A stretch of DNA of 64,000 bases. Origin: Clostridia bacterium. Lineage in GTDB: Bacteria > Bacillota > Clostridia > Oscillospirales > CAG-272. Below, one piece after another: positions 34,325 through 42,864 of the stretch. Position 1 is the stretch's first letter. Every line of letters starts with the position of its first letter. The stretch is from contig JAFXHH010000013.1 in assembly GCA_017536475.1 (NCBI GenBank), forward strand, positions 62,001 to 126,000, read 5' to 3'. Position numbers and translations under genes: made by a program. Under the pieces are notes generated by a model. That model was given only the letters and a program-made list of their open reading frames with translations, did not search any database and was not told where the DNA came from.

Positions 34325-34353
34325 ATTATATAATAAAAATTGGACGGAGTCAA
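34325..34353 (-). promoter_or_regulatory. Promoter of the isomerase-dehydrogenase operon
   Basis: TTGACT (34353-34348) and TATAAT (34330-34325) on the minus strand, spacing 17. The -10 lies in a palindrome TTTTATTATATAATAAAA. A regulator binding between the divergent genes could act here. Confidence 0.75.
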
Positions 34354-34428
34354 TAAGAATTTTAATTTTTATATAGCATAAATTTAATTTTATGCAAAAA
34401 TCTTTGCAAAAAACGAAGGAGGACATCT

Positions 34429-35238
34429 ATGAACGACATCAGCTTGTATGAAAAGATACCTCTGCAGCAATACCCGATACGAATCCACGTGCGCAAGGAA
34501 TACAAGGTCGATTTCCCTCTGCACTGGCACGAGCATACCGAAATCCACTACGTCTTCAACGGCACCTGCCACATCAGATGCGGCGAGGAGCAGATCGATC
34601 TTTCCACCGACGATTGCGCGATCATAAACACCAACGAGCTTCACGAGGGCGCGGGCGGACTTTGCGATTCTATCTGTATAATCCTACCCCCGAACTTCGT
34701 TGAACAAAATCACATCATTTTCAGAAGGCTCGTCAAGGATGAATACGTGTCCGAAATGGTGCACAACATATATGAGAGATACTGTACGGGGTCTCCGATA
34801 GATCTTATCGAGATAAAGGGATATTCTTATCTTCTGATCTCGCATCTGATCAAAAAATACGCTCTGCGCTCGCTAAACGACACGGTCTATTCCAAATATT
34901 TCAACAAGCTCAACAAGGTAAACGACGCCATTCGTTTCATCAGCGAAAACTACGACAAGCAGCTGACCACGAAATTGCTTGCCGAAAAGGTGCATTTGAG
35001 CGAAGGATATTTTTGTCAAGTCTTTAAAGAAGTTACGGGAAAGACCGCGATGGAATACATAAACCATCTGAGAATAGACAAGGCAGAAAAAATGCTTTGG
35101 AATACGGATATGTCAATATCCGAGATTGCCTTCTGCTGTGGATTTGACGATGCTAATTATTTTTCGAGAACCTACAAAAAAATCAAAGGAAAAACTCCCC
35201 ATTCGTCAAGATTGTCAGGAGAAACGGAAGAAGAATAA
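34429..35238 (+). CDS. AraC family transcriptional regulator
   Basis: 269 residues. The N-terminal cupin-type sensing domain (FPLHWHEHTEIHYVFNG, then ELHEGAG) is followed from about residue 165 by two helix-turn-helix units (LLAEKVHLSEGYFCQVFKEV and MSISEIAFCCGFDDANYFSR), typical of AraC/XylS activators. The ATG has AAGGAGG upstream. It is divergent from the isomerase-dehydrogenase pair and its stop overlaps the start of L-serine dehydratase (TAATG). It may regulate either; the ligand is unknown. Confidence 0.9.
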   Translation: MNDISLYEKIPLQQYPIRIHVRKEYKVDFPLHWHEHTEIHYVFNGTCHIRCGEEQIDLSTDDCAIINTNELHEGAGGLCDSICIILPPNFVEQNHIIFRRLVKDEYVSEMVHNIYERYCTGSPIDLIEIKGYSYLLISHLIKKYALRSLNDTVYSKYFNKLNKVNDAIRFISENYDKQLTTKLLAEKVHLSEGYFCQVFKEVTGKTAMEYINHLRIDKAEKMLWNTDMSISEIAFCCGFDDANYFSRTYKKIKGKTPHSSRLSGETEEE

Positions 35239-36449
35239 TGAGATCCATCCGAAATATATATAAAATTGGTATCGGACCGTCCAGCTCTCACACTATGGGA
35301 CCCGCGTTTGCTGCAAAAAGCTTTATCGAGCAGTTTCCCGAAGCGGATTTTGTCAAGGTAACGCTCTTTGGCTCCTTGTCGAAAACAGGAAGGGGACACG
35401 GAACCGATCGCGCAATAATCGAGGCACTTTCTCCCATACAAGCGGAGATAATATTCAACACCGACGAGAGCATACCGCTTGAGCACCCCAACACCATGAC
35501 CATAACGGGATATAAAGACGGCAAAAGGATAGCTGAAACTACTTTCTTATCAATAGGCGGTGGAGAAATACGCACAAAGGACGAAGCCGAGAAAACTGAA
35601 CAGATCACCGATCTGTACGCAGAAAACAGCTTTTCAGAGATCGCCGCAATATGTAAAGAGCGAAATATAAGACTTTCAGATTACGTTTTCGAGCACGAGG
35701 CGCCCGATTTCCGAGATTTTCTCGGAAACGTCTGGCATACGATGCAAGCGGCGATAAGAGACGGACTTTCTCGCACGGGAGAGCTGCCCGGAGGGCTGGG
35801 AGTCAAAAGAAAGGCTCAAAAGCTATTTAATCAAAGGCATATCGACGAAAGCCCTCAAACCAAGGAAAACAGACTCGTTTGTGCTTATGCGTTTGCCGTA
35901 AGCGAGCAGAACGCAGACTGCGGTGTTATCGTCACCGCGCCTACCTGCGGTTCTTGCGGCGTTTTGCCTGCGGTTCTCAAATATATGCAGGATAAAAACT
36001 CGTTTTCGGAAGACGACGTTATCAATGCGCTTGCCGTTGCGGGACTTATAGGGCAGCTTGTTTCGACAAACGCCTCGATAAGCGGAGCCGAATGCGGTTG
36101 CCAGGCGGAGATCGGCACCGCGTGCTCCATGGCGTCTGCGGCTCTTGCGGAATTGTTTGAAATGGGAATAGATCAGATAGAATACGCCGCCGAGATCGCG
36201 CTTGAGCACCATCTCGGACTGACCTGCGACCCCGTATGCGGTCTCGTTCAGATCCCGTGTATAGAACGCAACGCGGTGGCGGCAATGAGAGCAATAAACG
36301 CGCTCAGCCTTGCAAACTTTTTGTCGGACAGCCGAAAAATATCCTTCGACCTCGTGGTTGAAACGATGTACCAGACGGGAATCGATCTGTCGCACATATA
36401 TCGCGAAACGGGAGAGGGCGGACTCGCAAAGCTCTACCGTCACAAATAA
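35238..36449 (+). CDS. sdaA: L-serine dehydratase, single-chain iron-sulfur type
   Basis: 403 residues. It deaminates L-serine to pyruvate and ammonia with a 4Fe-4S cluster. The beta-type domain comes first (IGPSSSHTMGPAFAAKSF, GSLSKTGRGHGTDRA), then the alpha-type domain with cluster cysteines in TAPTCGSCGVLPAVL, GCQAEIGTACSMA and GLTCDPVCGLVQIPC. In many Firmicutes the two domains are separate genes (sdaAB, sdaAA); here they are fused as in E. coli. Its ATG shares the last base of the AraC stop, so the two are translationally coupled. Confidence 0.92.
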   Translation: MRSIRNIYKIGIGPSSSHTMGPAFAAKSFIEQFPEADFVKVTLFGSLSKTGRGHGTDRAIIEALSPIQAEIIFNTDESIPLEHPNTMTITGYKDGKRIAETTFLSIGGGEIRTKDEAEKTEQITDLYAENSFSEIAAICKERNIRLSDYVFEHEAPDFRDFLGNVWHTMQAAIRDGLSRTGELPGGLGVKRKAQKLFNQRHIDESPQTKENRLVCAYAFAVSEQNADCGVIVTAPTCGSCGVLPAVLKYMQDKNSFSEDDVINALAVAGLIGQLVSTNASISGAECGCQAEIGTACSMASAALAELFEMGIDQIEYAAEIALEHHLGLTCDPVCGLVQIPCIERNAVAAMRAINALSLANFLSDSRKISFDLVVETMYQTGIDLSHIYRETGEGGLAKLYRHK

Positions 36450-36458
36450 CAAAAAAGT

Positions 36459-36495
36459 CCAATACGGTCGGATCACTCCGGCCGTATTGGGTTTT
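36459..36495 (+). terminator. Terminator after L-serine dehydratase
   Basis: Stem CCAATACGG (36459-36467) with CCGTATTGG (36482-36490) followed by GTTTT, 10 bp after the stop. Confidence 0.8.
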
Positions 36496-36617
36496 AAGAG
36501 GAGATATGGCATACGCTTTCGCGTCTGCCTGAGACTGTCGAAAAAGCCGTTCTACCGCAAGCAGAAAAAAGCAGAGACGGGAAGGCAGCATAAAAAGAAA
36601 AAGCGCAGAAAAAAGAT

Positions 36618-36797
36618 AAGCACAAGAAATTCATCGAGAAATCCTTGTGCTTGCTTGCTTTTTCCGTTCTTACACTCTGGCGTACCCTCGTACGCCGACG
36701 AATGTAAGAACGAAAAATATACCTACCTTTTTCGAAGTCTCCCAGCGTGTCGAGACTTTCTCGACACGCTGGGACAGATGCCTTCGCATCTGCCTTT
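36618..36797. other. Array of four hairpins in a gene-free region
   Basis: Four stems follow each other: AAGCACAAG/CTTGTGCTT (36618-36652); CGTTCTTACA/TGTAAGAACG enclosing GGCGTAC/GTACGCC (36665-36712); a 16-bp perfect stem TCCCAGCGTGTCGAGA with its complement (36740-36774); and CAGATGC/GCATCTG followed by CCTTTTTC (36775-36797). The last resembles a terminator. Open frames through here are short and lysine/arginine-rich with no ribosome binding site, so I do not call a gene between 36450 and 36827. Confidence 0.55.
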
Positions 36798-36827
36798 TTC
36801 CGTCTGAAAAGACGAAGTTATCATTGG

Positions 36828-37301
36828 TTATTCCTGCTTTCTGCAGGCTCTGTCGGGAATACCGTAGCGGCTGATTCGTTTGAGATTGGTTTCAATTATG
36901 GCAAGGGCCCCGTACATGATCCGTCTTTCCTCGTCGCCGAGATTGCCTCCCGCAAGAGACACTGCGCGCATCGCTTTGTCACAAACGTAATCCGCCGCCG
37001 CGCGACCCTCCTCGGTCAAAACGAGCTTGGCGCGGTACAGGTTGTCTTTGTCAGTCTTCCTGAGAAGCAGGCCCTTGTCCTCCATCTCTGCAACTATACG
37101 AGATATAGCCGCCTTGTCCTTGTCGCAGATCTCACTGAGCTTCGAGGATGTGATTCCCTCGGGAAAACGGCTCATTATTACCAAATATTGAGCGTATGCG
37201 CCGCGCAGACCGTATTTTTCCATCACGTCGCGCTCTATTTTCGTTATGTACTTGTATATGTTATGTATTGAATAAGAAAATTGTTCAAACCGGTCAAGCA
37301 T
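36828..37301 (-). CDS. MarR family transcriptional regulator
   Basis: 157 residues. The winged helix core is visible: YAQYLVIMSRFPEGITSSKL, then DKAAISRIVAEMEDKGLLLR and the wing TDKDNLYRAKLVLTEEGR. MarR proteins are dimeric repressors that respond to small molecules. I chose the ATG at 37301 (MLDRFEQFSY) because AAGGGAG lies upstream. No adjacent target gene is obvious; it stands between the hairpin array and the Sel1 protein. Confidence 0.88.
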   Translation of the reverse strand: MLDRFEQFSYSIHNIYKYITKIERDVMEKYGLRGAYAQYLVIMSRFPEGITSSKLSEICDKDKAAISRIVAEMEDKGLLLRKTDKDNLYRAKLVLTEEGRAAADYVCDKAMRAVSLAGGNLGDEERRIMYGALAIIETNLKRISRYGIPDRACRKQE

Positions 37302-37420
37302 GGCTTGTCTCCCTTCAAAATTCCGCAAAGTTGACCGAGTCGTTGCCAAATCAACAACTCACTTCTGTATTATACACCCAAAAATCTCTTTTGTCAACAT
37401 ATTTTGGCAGAAAATCAAAT

Positions 37421-37474
37421 AAAAAGAGCTCTTTGTCAAGGGTGTTCAACCCCACAAAAAGCTCTCTTTTTTTA
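37421..37474. terminator. Terminator of the Sel1-repeat gene
   Basis: AAAAAGAGCT pairs with AGCTCTCTTTTTT over an inner GGGTGTTCAACCC stem, flanked by A and T runs, just downstream of the Sel1 stop on the minus strand. Confidence 0.7.
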
Positions 37475-37478
37475 CTAA

Positions 37479-39914
37479 TTATTCCTTCGCGGTAAGCATC
37501 ATATAACGTTTGGCTGCCTCGGCGTGTCCTGCGGCGGCGGCAATTCTGTAATAGAAAAGCGCCTCTCTCTTATTTTTGACTCCCGAACCCGCGCCTTCTT
37601 CACAGCAAAGACCGTAGCTGTACGCGGCATTACTGTTGCCCTTGTCAGCCGCAAATTTTAGCCATTTGATCGATTCTGCGTCGTTCTCGGGAACTCCGAC
37701 TCCGTGCCGCAAGCACCAGCCGTAATTATAACAAGCGTCCGTGTTTCCGAGCTCTGCGGCGATCTTGTAGCATCTTGCAGCGGCGGCTTCGTTCTTTTTG
37801 ACCATACCTTTGCCGTCGTACATCGAATCTCCGAGCTTGTTCATCGCAGCGCCAAGAACGTCCTTACTCGGAGCCTCCTCTCCGTTTTCAAAAAGCGCAT
37901 CCTCTCTTGAAAACGGACTTTCATAATAGCTCTTAAGGTCTCCGCCGTGAACGTATATTTTGGATATTTCCGCCTGTGCTCCCTCGTGCCCAAGCGAAGC
38001 GGCAAGGGAAACGTGCTCTATAGCGGATATATACGACTGCGCCGACGGCTCGATTCTTGCAATAAGCATTCCGAGTCTGTATCTCGCCTCGACTTCGGCG
38101 TCTTTTCTGACCTCGATCTCCCTGCGTGTTCTTTCGGGAAATTCGTAAAGCCTTAATTTTTTATCCGTGGGGGCATTCAGCGCCTTGATATACCACTGTT
38201 TAGCATCCTTGCGGTTTCTTGGAATACCTCTGCCCTCGTCGGCAAATACACCCATCATCATCATAGCGGGAACGTAGCCTTTTCTCGCGGCACGAAGAAT
38301 ATATATTCTTGCCGCTGCATATTCGGCTTTCATTCCCACACCCGACAAGATCGCTCGTCCGGTTCTGTACATTGCCTCCTCGCTTCCAAACTCGGCGGCT
38401 TGCTTATAGATGACCAACGCCCTGCGCGAATCCCGTTCCACTCCGTATCCACGCTCAAGACATTGCGCTAACGCCAACAAAGCGGGAACGGTTCTGTCCT
38501 TATATTCGTAAGCATATTCTATCGATCGTTCATAGCATTCGACCGCACGGGTCATATCCTCCTCAACGCCAACGCCGAAGAAATAGCACTCGCCCATCAT
38601 ATACGCTGCAGATCTCGAGCCATACTCACTTCCGCGGCAAAACCACTCAAAAGCGGCTTTTTCGTCCTTTGTCGTTCCCAATCCTCTCAGATTGCAAAGT
38701 CCGAGCTTGAACGCAGCCTTTGCATTGGTGTTATCCATCTCAAAAGCGTTTGAATATCTCAAATATGCGAGTTCTCGGTTTCTGACCGTTCCGGCGCCCT
38801 CAAAAAAGCAATTTCCGACCTCGTATTCCGCGGCGGGAATTCCGGCATCGGCTGCCATCGAGAACATACGGTACGCCATATCCTGATCCTTGCGCGTACC
38901 CTTGCCGTGTCTGCACTTCACGCCAACCTCGTACATTGCCTCTGCATATCCCGCCTTTGCCGCCGCTGAATATGCTTCAAAGGCAAGCGCAAGGTTCTGC
39001 GCTGTGCCCAATCCCTTGTCGTAACAAATGCCCAGACGGTACTGTGCTGTAACGTTTCCTGCCGCGGCAGCTCTTTGATAACATTCGAATGCTCGCGCAA
39101 GGTCTCTTTTGCATCCATCTCCGGCTTCACAGCAAATGCCAAGGCGGCACTCCGCGTTTGCATTGCCGAGCATAGCGGCTTTTTCATATAATTCAACGGC
39201 ACGTTCCTTGTTTTGCGGAACTCCGTGCCCGTAAAAATAACAACCGCCAAGATTGTTTATGGCAACGGAGTCTTCGAGCTCTGCCGCCCTTGAATAGAGC
39301 GCAACGGCCATTTCGTAATCGATCGGGCAACCGACTCCAAGCTCTCTGCAGACGCCAAGCGTACGGATGCACCCAACGTGCTCTTTTTCTGCGCCCGTCA
39401 AAAAGCAATCGATTGCTTTTTCTTCGTCCTTTTCGCATCCAAATCCGTCGGCATAACACGATCCGAGATAGTAGTATCCGTCGGCGACCTCGTGTTTTGT
39501 TGCATTTTCGAAGCACTCAAACGCCGCCGCGGGATCGTACACCGAATCATTCTCGGCATATATGTATCCGAGGCTTGCCCAAGCTTCAGGAAAAGAATCC
39601 TCAGCCAGCGCTTTAAGTGTCGCCAATCCGCTGTCAACATCAATCTCTCCCGACTCTATAAGCGCGATCGTTTCCCGACAAACCGTCTCGGGTGATTTTT
39701 GTTCTTCCTCGACGTCGCCCTCACACGTTGACGTTTCCATATTCACACCCGCAACGTCGATCACTCCAAGCGTTTCGTTTTCGCCGTCCGTATCAAGACT
39801 ACTCAGATTCAAGGTCACGTCATCATCGATCAGGGGCGCGTCGTCAAAAGAAAGCCCGTCCTCGCGCTCTCCGTATTCAATCGTGTCCTTTTTCTCAAAA
39901 AAATTTTCGAGCAT
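37479..39914 (-). CDS. Large Sel1-like repeat protein
   Basis: 811 residues. After an acidic N-terminal region (about residues 1-75: MLENFFEKKDTIEYGERED onward), nearly the whole chain is built of 36-residue Sel1 (TPR-like) repeats. Well over a dozen are present; each carries A..LG..Y..G.GV..D..KA...Y..AA..G, for example AIDCFLTGAEKEHVGC and AMYEVGVKCRHGKGTRKD. Sel1 repeats form a solenoid that scaffolds protein partners. There is no signal peptide or membrane segment, so it is probably cytoplasmic. The start at 39914 has TAGGAGGA upstream. Partners are unknown. Confidence 0.85.
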   Translation of the reverse strand: MLENFFEKKDTIEYGEREDGLSFDDAPLIDDDVTLNLSSLDTDGENETLGVIDVAGVNMETSTCEGDVEEEQKSPETVCRETIALIESGEIDVDSGLATLKALAEDSFPEAWASLGYIYAENDSVYDPAAAFECFENATKHEVADGYYYLGSCYADGFGCEKDEEKAIDCFLTGAEKEHVGCIRTLGVCRELGVGCPIDYEMAVALYSRAAELEDSVAINNLGGCYFYGHGVPQNKERAVELYEKAAMLGNANAECRLGICCEAGDGCKRDLARAFECYQRAAAAGNVTAQYRLGICYDKGLGTAQNLALAFEAYSAAAKAGYAEAMYEVGVKCRHGKGTRKDQDMAYRMFSMAADAGIPAAEYEVGNCFFEGAGTVRNRELAYLRYSNAFEMDNTNAKAAFKLGLCNLRGLGTTKDEKAAFEWFCRGSEYGSRSAAYMMGECYFFGVGVEEDMTRAVECYERSIEYAYEYKDRTVPALLALAQCLERGYGVERDSRRALVIYKQAAEFGSEEAMYRTGRAILSGVGMKAEYAAARIYILRAARKGYVPAMMMMGVFADEGRGIPRNRKDAKQWYIKALNAPTDKKLRLYEFPERTRREIEVRKDAEVEARYRLGMLIARIEPSAQSYISAIEHVSLAASLGHEGAQAEISKIYVHGGDLKSYYESPFSREDALFENGEEAPSKDVLGAAMNKLGDSMYDGKGMVKKNEAAAARCYKIAAELGNTDACYNYGWCLRHGVGVPENDAESIKWLKFAADKGNSNAAYSYGLCCEEGAGSGVKNKREALFYYRIAAAAGHAEAAKRYMMLTAKE

Positions 39915-40051
39915 TAAAGGCGTCCTCCTAAAAATTACTTGATGTCGTTGCAAAGCAGCTTTGATAAAAATCCATTTGTTGCGATCCGGCGGCATTTCCA
40001 AACAAAACGATCAAAATTTTTCGCTTTAGCAAAAAAATTTCAAAAAACCTC

Positions 40052-40080
40052 TTTAAATTTTTGCAAATATGTATTATAAT
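40052..40080 (+). promoter_or_regulatory. Possible promoter of zapA
   Basis: TATAAT (40075-40080) with TTTAAA (40052-40057) at 17 bp spacing. The -35 is weak; about 90 nt of leader would precede zapA. Confidence 0.4.
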
Positions 40081-40108
40081 AAAAGAGGGATCGTTACCAT
40101 TTACCTTA

Positions 40109-40137
40109 ATTATACAACAAAAACGATCGCTTTTCAA
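40109..40137 (-). promoter_or_regulatory. Promoter of the Sel1-repeat gene
   Basis: TTGAAA (40137-40132) and TATAAT (40114-40109) on the minus strand, spacing 17. The leader to the ATG at 39914 would be about 190 nt. Confidence 0.65.
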
Positions 40138-40173
40138 GTGAATTTTAAAATAATATATACGCGGAGGAATAAA

Positions 40174-40755
40174 ATGAAAGCAAAATACACTCTTTCGATC
40201 GCTGATATGGAGATCAACGTCATAACCGAAGCTCCCCAGGAGTCTGTCGAGTACATAGTCGGCGTGTTGGACAGAAAGATAAGAGAAATATCCCTCAAAA
40301 GCAAAAAATGTACCAGAAGTGAGGCGGCAATCCTTTGCGCCCTTGATTTCTGTGCGGATAAGATCGAGCTCAAGGAGCGCGTAGAAGCCCTCGAGGATGA
40401 GCTTGGCGAAAGCAAAGAGGCGCTTGAGCATTTAAACGAGAAGCTTGAGCTGATACAGAAAAATTCCGAGAGACTTGAGCGCGACCGTGCAAGACTTGAG
40501 GTTGAGAACGAAAAGCTCCGCGCAATACTCGACGATGCAAGATCGGGCAAGAAGTTTGCTCGTGAGGCCGTCGCCGACCTTGGAGAGTCCGAGACAGAGA
40601 TAGCAGCCCCCGTGGGCGACGTTTTCGCCGCAAATGAACCCGAGACGGCAGCGGATCCGATTTCCGACGAGGATGCAGAAACACAGAAAAAGAAGACCGC
40701 GAACAGAAACAGGGTAGGCTCGATGTTCGATCTTCTTACCTTCACCGATATTTGA
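40174..40755 (+). CDS. zapA: ZapA-like cell division protein with long C-terminal extension
   Basis: 193 residues. Residues 1-65 match ZapA, the protein that bundles FtsZ filaments at the division ring: YTLSIADMEINVITEAP, YIVGVLDRKIREI, AAILCALDFCADKI. Residues 66-125 are a strong coiled coil (LEDELGESKEALEHLNEKLE), and the last 60 are acidic with a short hydrophobic end VGSMFDLLTFTDI. ZapA is usually 85-110 residues, so the extension is unusual. The ATG follows GCGGAGG. It precedes the U32 peptidase by 13 bp; zapA next to a U32 gene is common in Clostridia. Confidence 0.82.
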   Translation: MKAKYTLSIADMEINVITEAPQESVEYIVGVLDRKIREISLKSKKCTRSEAAILCALDFCADKIELKERVEALEDELGESKEALEHLNEKLELIQKNSERLERDRARLEVENEKLRAILDDARSGKKFAREAVADLGESETEIAAPVGDVFAANEPETAADPISDEDAETQKKKTANRNRVGSMFDLLTFTDI

Positions 40756-40768
40756 CGGAAATAATAAT

Positions 40769-42814
40769 ATGAATAAGATAATATTGCCCGAACTCTTAAG
40801 TCCCGCAGGCTCACCCGAGGCGTTTGAAGCGGCAATAGACGGAGGCGCCGACGCAATATATGTGGGGGGCGCCTCTTTCAATGCAAGAATAAACGCGCAA
40901 AATTTTTCAGACGAAGACCTCGCCAATGCCGTCAGACTCGCGCATCTGTATGGAGTAAAGGTATATCAAACGATAAATATAATGATGCACGGCAGGGAGC
41001 TCAATGAACTGCTTCGCGCCGCCGAAAGATCGGCAGCCATCGGCGTGGATGCTTTTATAGTCTCCGATCTTGGTGCGGCGAGCCTGATCCGCGCCCATCT
41101 GCCCGAAATGCCGCTGCACGCAAGCACTCAGATGAGCGTTCACAATTCAAGCGGAGCAAGATTGCTCGCCAACTACGGCTTTTCGCGAGTCGTCCCCGCG
41201 CGCGAGCTTTCAAAAGAGAATATTCGGTCGCTTGTCGAAAATAATCCTCTCGAAGTCGAAATATTTATACACGGCGCGATGTGCGTCAGCCACTCGGGAC
41301 AGTGCCTTTTCTCGTCCTTGGTCGGCGGCAGAAGCGGCAACAGAGGTCTTTGCGCCCAGCCCTGCCGCTTACCGTATGCCTGTGCGGACCAAAGGGTCGG
41401 GGATAAATATCCCTTGTCGCTCAAGGATATGTCGCTCGCGGGTCACGTCAGAGAGATCATCGACAGCGGCGTTGCCTCCCTGAAGATCGAGGGAAGAATG
41501 AAATCCCCCGAATACGTCCGCGGAGTCACAAAAATATGGCGAAGATTACTCGACGAGGGCAGAGATGCCACGGCGGACGATTTTGAGGAGCTTTCAGCGC
41601 TTTTCTCCCGCGGAGGCTTCTCCGACGGATATTATATCCAGCGCATCGACCGAAAAATGCTCGGTGTGCGTAGCGAGGAGGACAAAAAGGCCTCGCGCGA
41701 GATCGATAAATTCACCAAGATTCAAAGAAAAGTCCCCGTAGATATGCGCGTCAGTATTCTTGCGGACAGCCCCTCAAGCCTGACCCTCTCCTGCAACGGC
41801 AAGGAGGTCACGGTGCGCGGCGAAATGCCGCAGACGGCAATAAACGCGCCGATAAATGAGGACACGGTAAAGAAGTGCATGTCAAAGCTCGGAGATACCT
41901 GCTTCAGCATCCGAAGCCTTGATATTGACCTCGACAGCGGTCTTATGATGCCGATATCCTTCCTCAACGCCCTGCGCCGAGAGGGAATTGCCGCGCTTGA
42001 GGTTTCTATGACCGCGCTACCTGCACAAAAGGTTGAGCCAATCGCTCCCAAAACGCCGTATGGAACGGCGCACAAGCGCAACGTAGGCAGATTTTACTCC
42101 CACGAGCAGATAACAATCAAGGCCAAGGAGTATTTCGACGTCGTTTTACTCCCACTTGATAAATACGCGGAGGATCCCGAGAAAGCCGACGGATTCTTTA
42201 TGCCCCCCGTCATCTTCGACTCGGAGATCGGTCGCGTTTCCGAGCTTTTAACAAAATCAAGGGAAAACGGGGCAAAGTATGCAGTGATTACAAACATCGG
42301 CCAGATAGAAATGCTCAAAGAAGCCCTGCCCGATATAAATATGATAGCCGACTTCAGATTCAACGTCGCAAACGACGAAACGGTGTGCTTCCTCGAGAAT
42401 CTCGGAGTTGAAAGCACCGTTCTTTCCACCGAGCTCACACTTCCACAGCTTCGCGACCTTCACGGAGCGAAGGCGGCAGTCGTTTATGGCAGAATTCCTC
42501 TGATGACGCTCGAAAAATGCGTTATCAAGGCGCTTTACGGCGAAAGGGGAGGTTGCGAGGTCTGCTCACAGAACAAAGCCGAAATGAAGGACCGCCGAGG
42601 ATTTGTCTTCCCGATACTTCGAGAGCCCGATCATCGAAACGTAGTTCTTAACAGTCTGCCCACGAATATGTCGGACAGACAAAAGGAGCTTACGGCATCG
42701 GGAATCGTAGACAGACATTTTCTTTTCACAACCGAAACGCCCGCCGAGGTCGACCGCATCGTTGACGACTACCAAAACGGACGTGCGCACACAGAAAAAG
42801 TCAGAAGAATATAA
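40769..42814 (+). CDS. U32 family peptidase (tRNA/rRNA hydroxylation-type)
   Basis: 681 residues. The U32 domain (residues 1 to about 300) carries the signature EIFIHGAMCVSHSGQCLFSS followed by GGRSGNRGLCAQPCR. Its cysteines probably hold an iron-sulfur cluster as in TrhP and RlhA. A DUF3656-like region follows (about 310-430) and a second half-domain completes the protein. Bacterial relatives are needed for prephenate-dependent hydroxylation of tRNA U34 (TrhP/TrhO) or 23S rRNA C2501 (RlhA); some were described earlier as collagenases. Which reaction this one performs cannot be told. It is co-transcribed with zapA. Confidence 0.88.
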   Translation: MNKIILPELLSPAGSPEAFEAAIDGGADAIYVGGASFNARINAQNFSDEDLANAVRLAHLYGVKVYQTINIMMHGRELNELLRAAERSAAIGVDAFIVSDLGAASLIRAHLPEMPLHASTQMSVHNSSGARLLANYGFSRVVPARELSKENIRSLVENNPLEVEIFIHGAMCVSHSGQCLFSSLVGGRSGNRGLCAQPCRLPYACADQRVGDKYPLSLKDMSLAGHVREIIDSGVASLKIEGRMKSPEYVRGVTKIWRRLLDEGRDATADDFEELSALFSRGGFSDGYYIQRIDRKMLGVRSEEDKKASREIDKFTKIQRKVPVDMRVSILADSPSSLTLSCNGKEVTVRGEMPQTAINAPINEDTVKKCMSKLGDTCFSIRSLDIDLDSGLMMPISFLNALRREGIAALEVSMTALPAQKVEPIAPKTPYGTAHKRNVGRFYSHEQITIKAKEYFDVVLLPLDKYAEDPEKADGFFMPPVIFDSEIGRVSELLTKSRENGAKYAVITNIGQIEMLKEALPDINMIADFRFNVANDETVCFLENLGVESTVLSTELTLPQLRDLHGAKAAVVYGRIPLMTLEKCVIKALYGERGGCEVCSQNKAEMKDRRGFVFPILREPDHRNVVLNSLPTNMSDRQKELTASGIVDRHFLFTTETPAEVDRIVDDYQNGRAHTEKVRRI

Positions 42815-42817
42815 TAA

Positions 42818-42864
42818 TCAAAAGAGCGATATAGCCATAACGGTAATATCGCTCTTATTTCTTT
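42818..42864. terminator. Bidirectional terminator
   Basis: AAGAGCGATAT (42822-42832) pairs with ATATCGCTCTT (42846-42856), with T-rich flanks on both strands, between the U32 stop and the convergent peptidoglycan-binding gene. Confidence 0.85.

Noticed and set aside
36665..36797. Spaced hairpins considered as a CRISPR-like array
   Set aside because: Each stem has a different sequence and there is no constant repeat or spacer length.
36310..36827. A lysine/arginine-rich frame continuing beyond the serine dehydratase
   Set aside because: Out of frame within sdaA at its start, crosses a terminator and the hairpin array, and resembles no protein; the basic composition comes from A-rich DNA.
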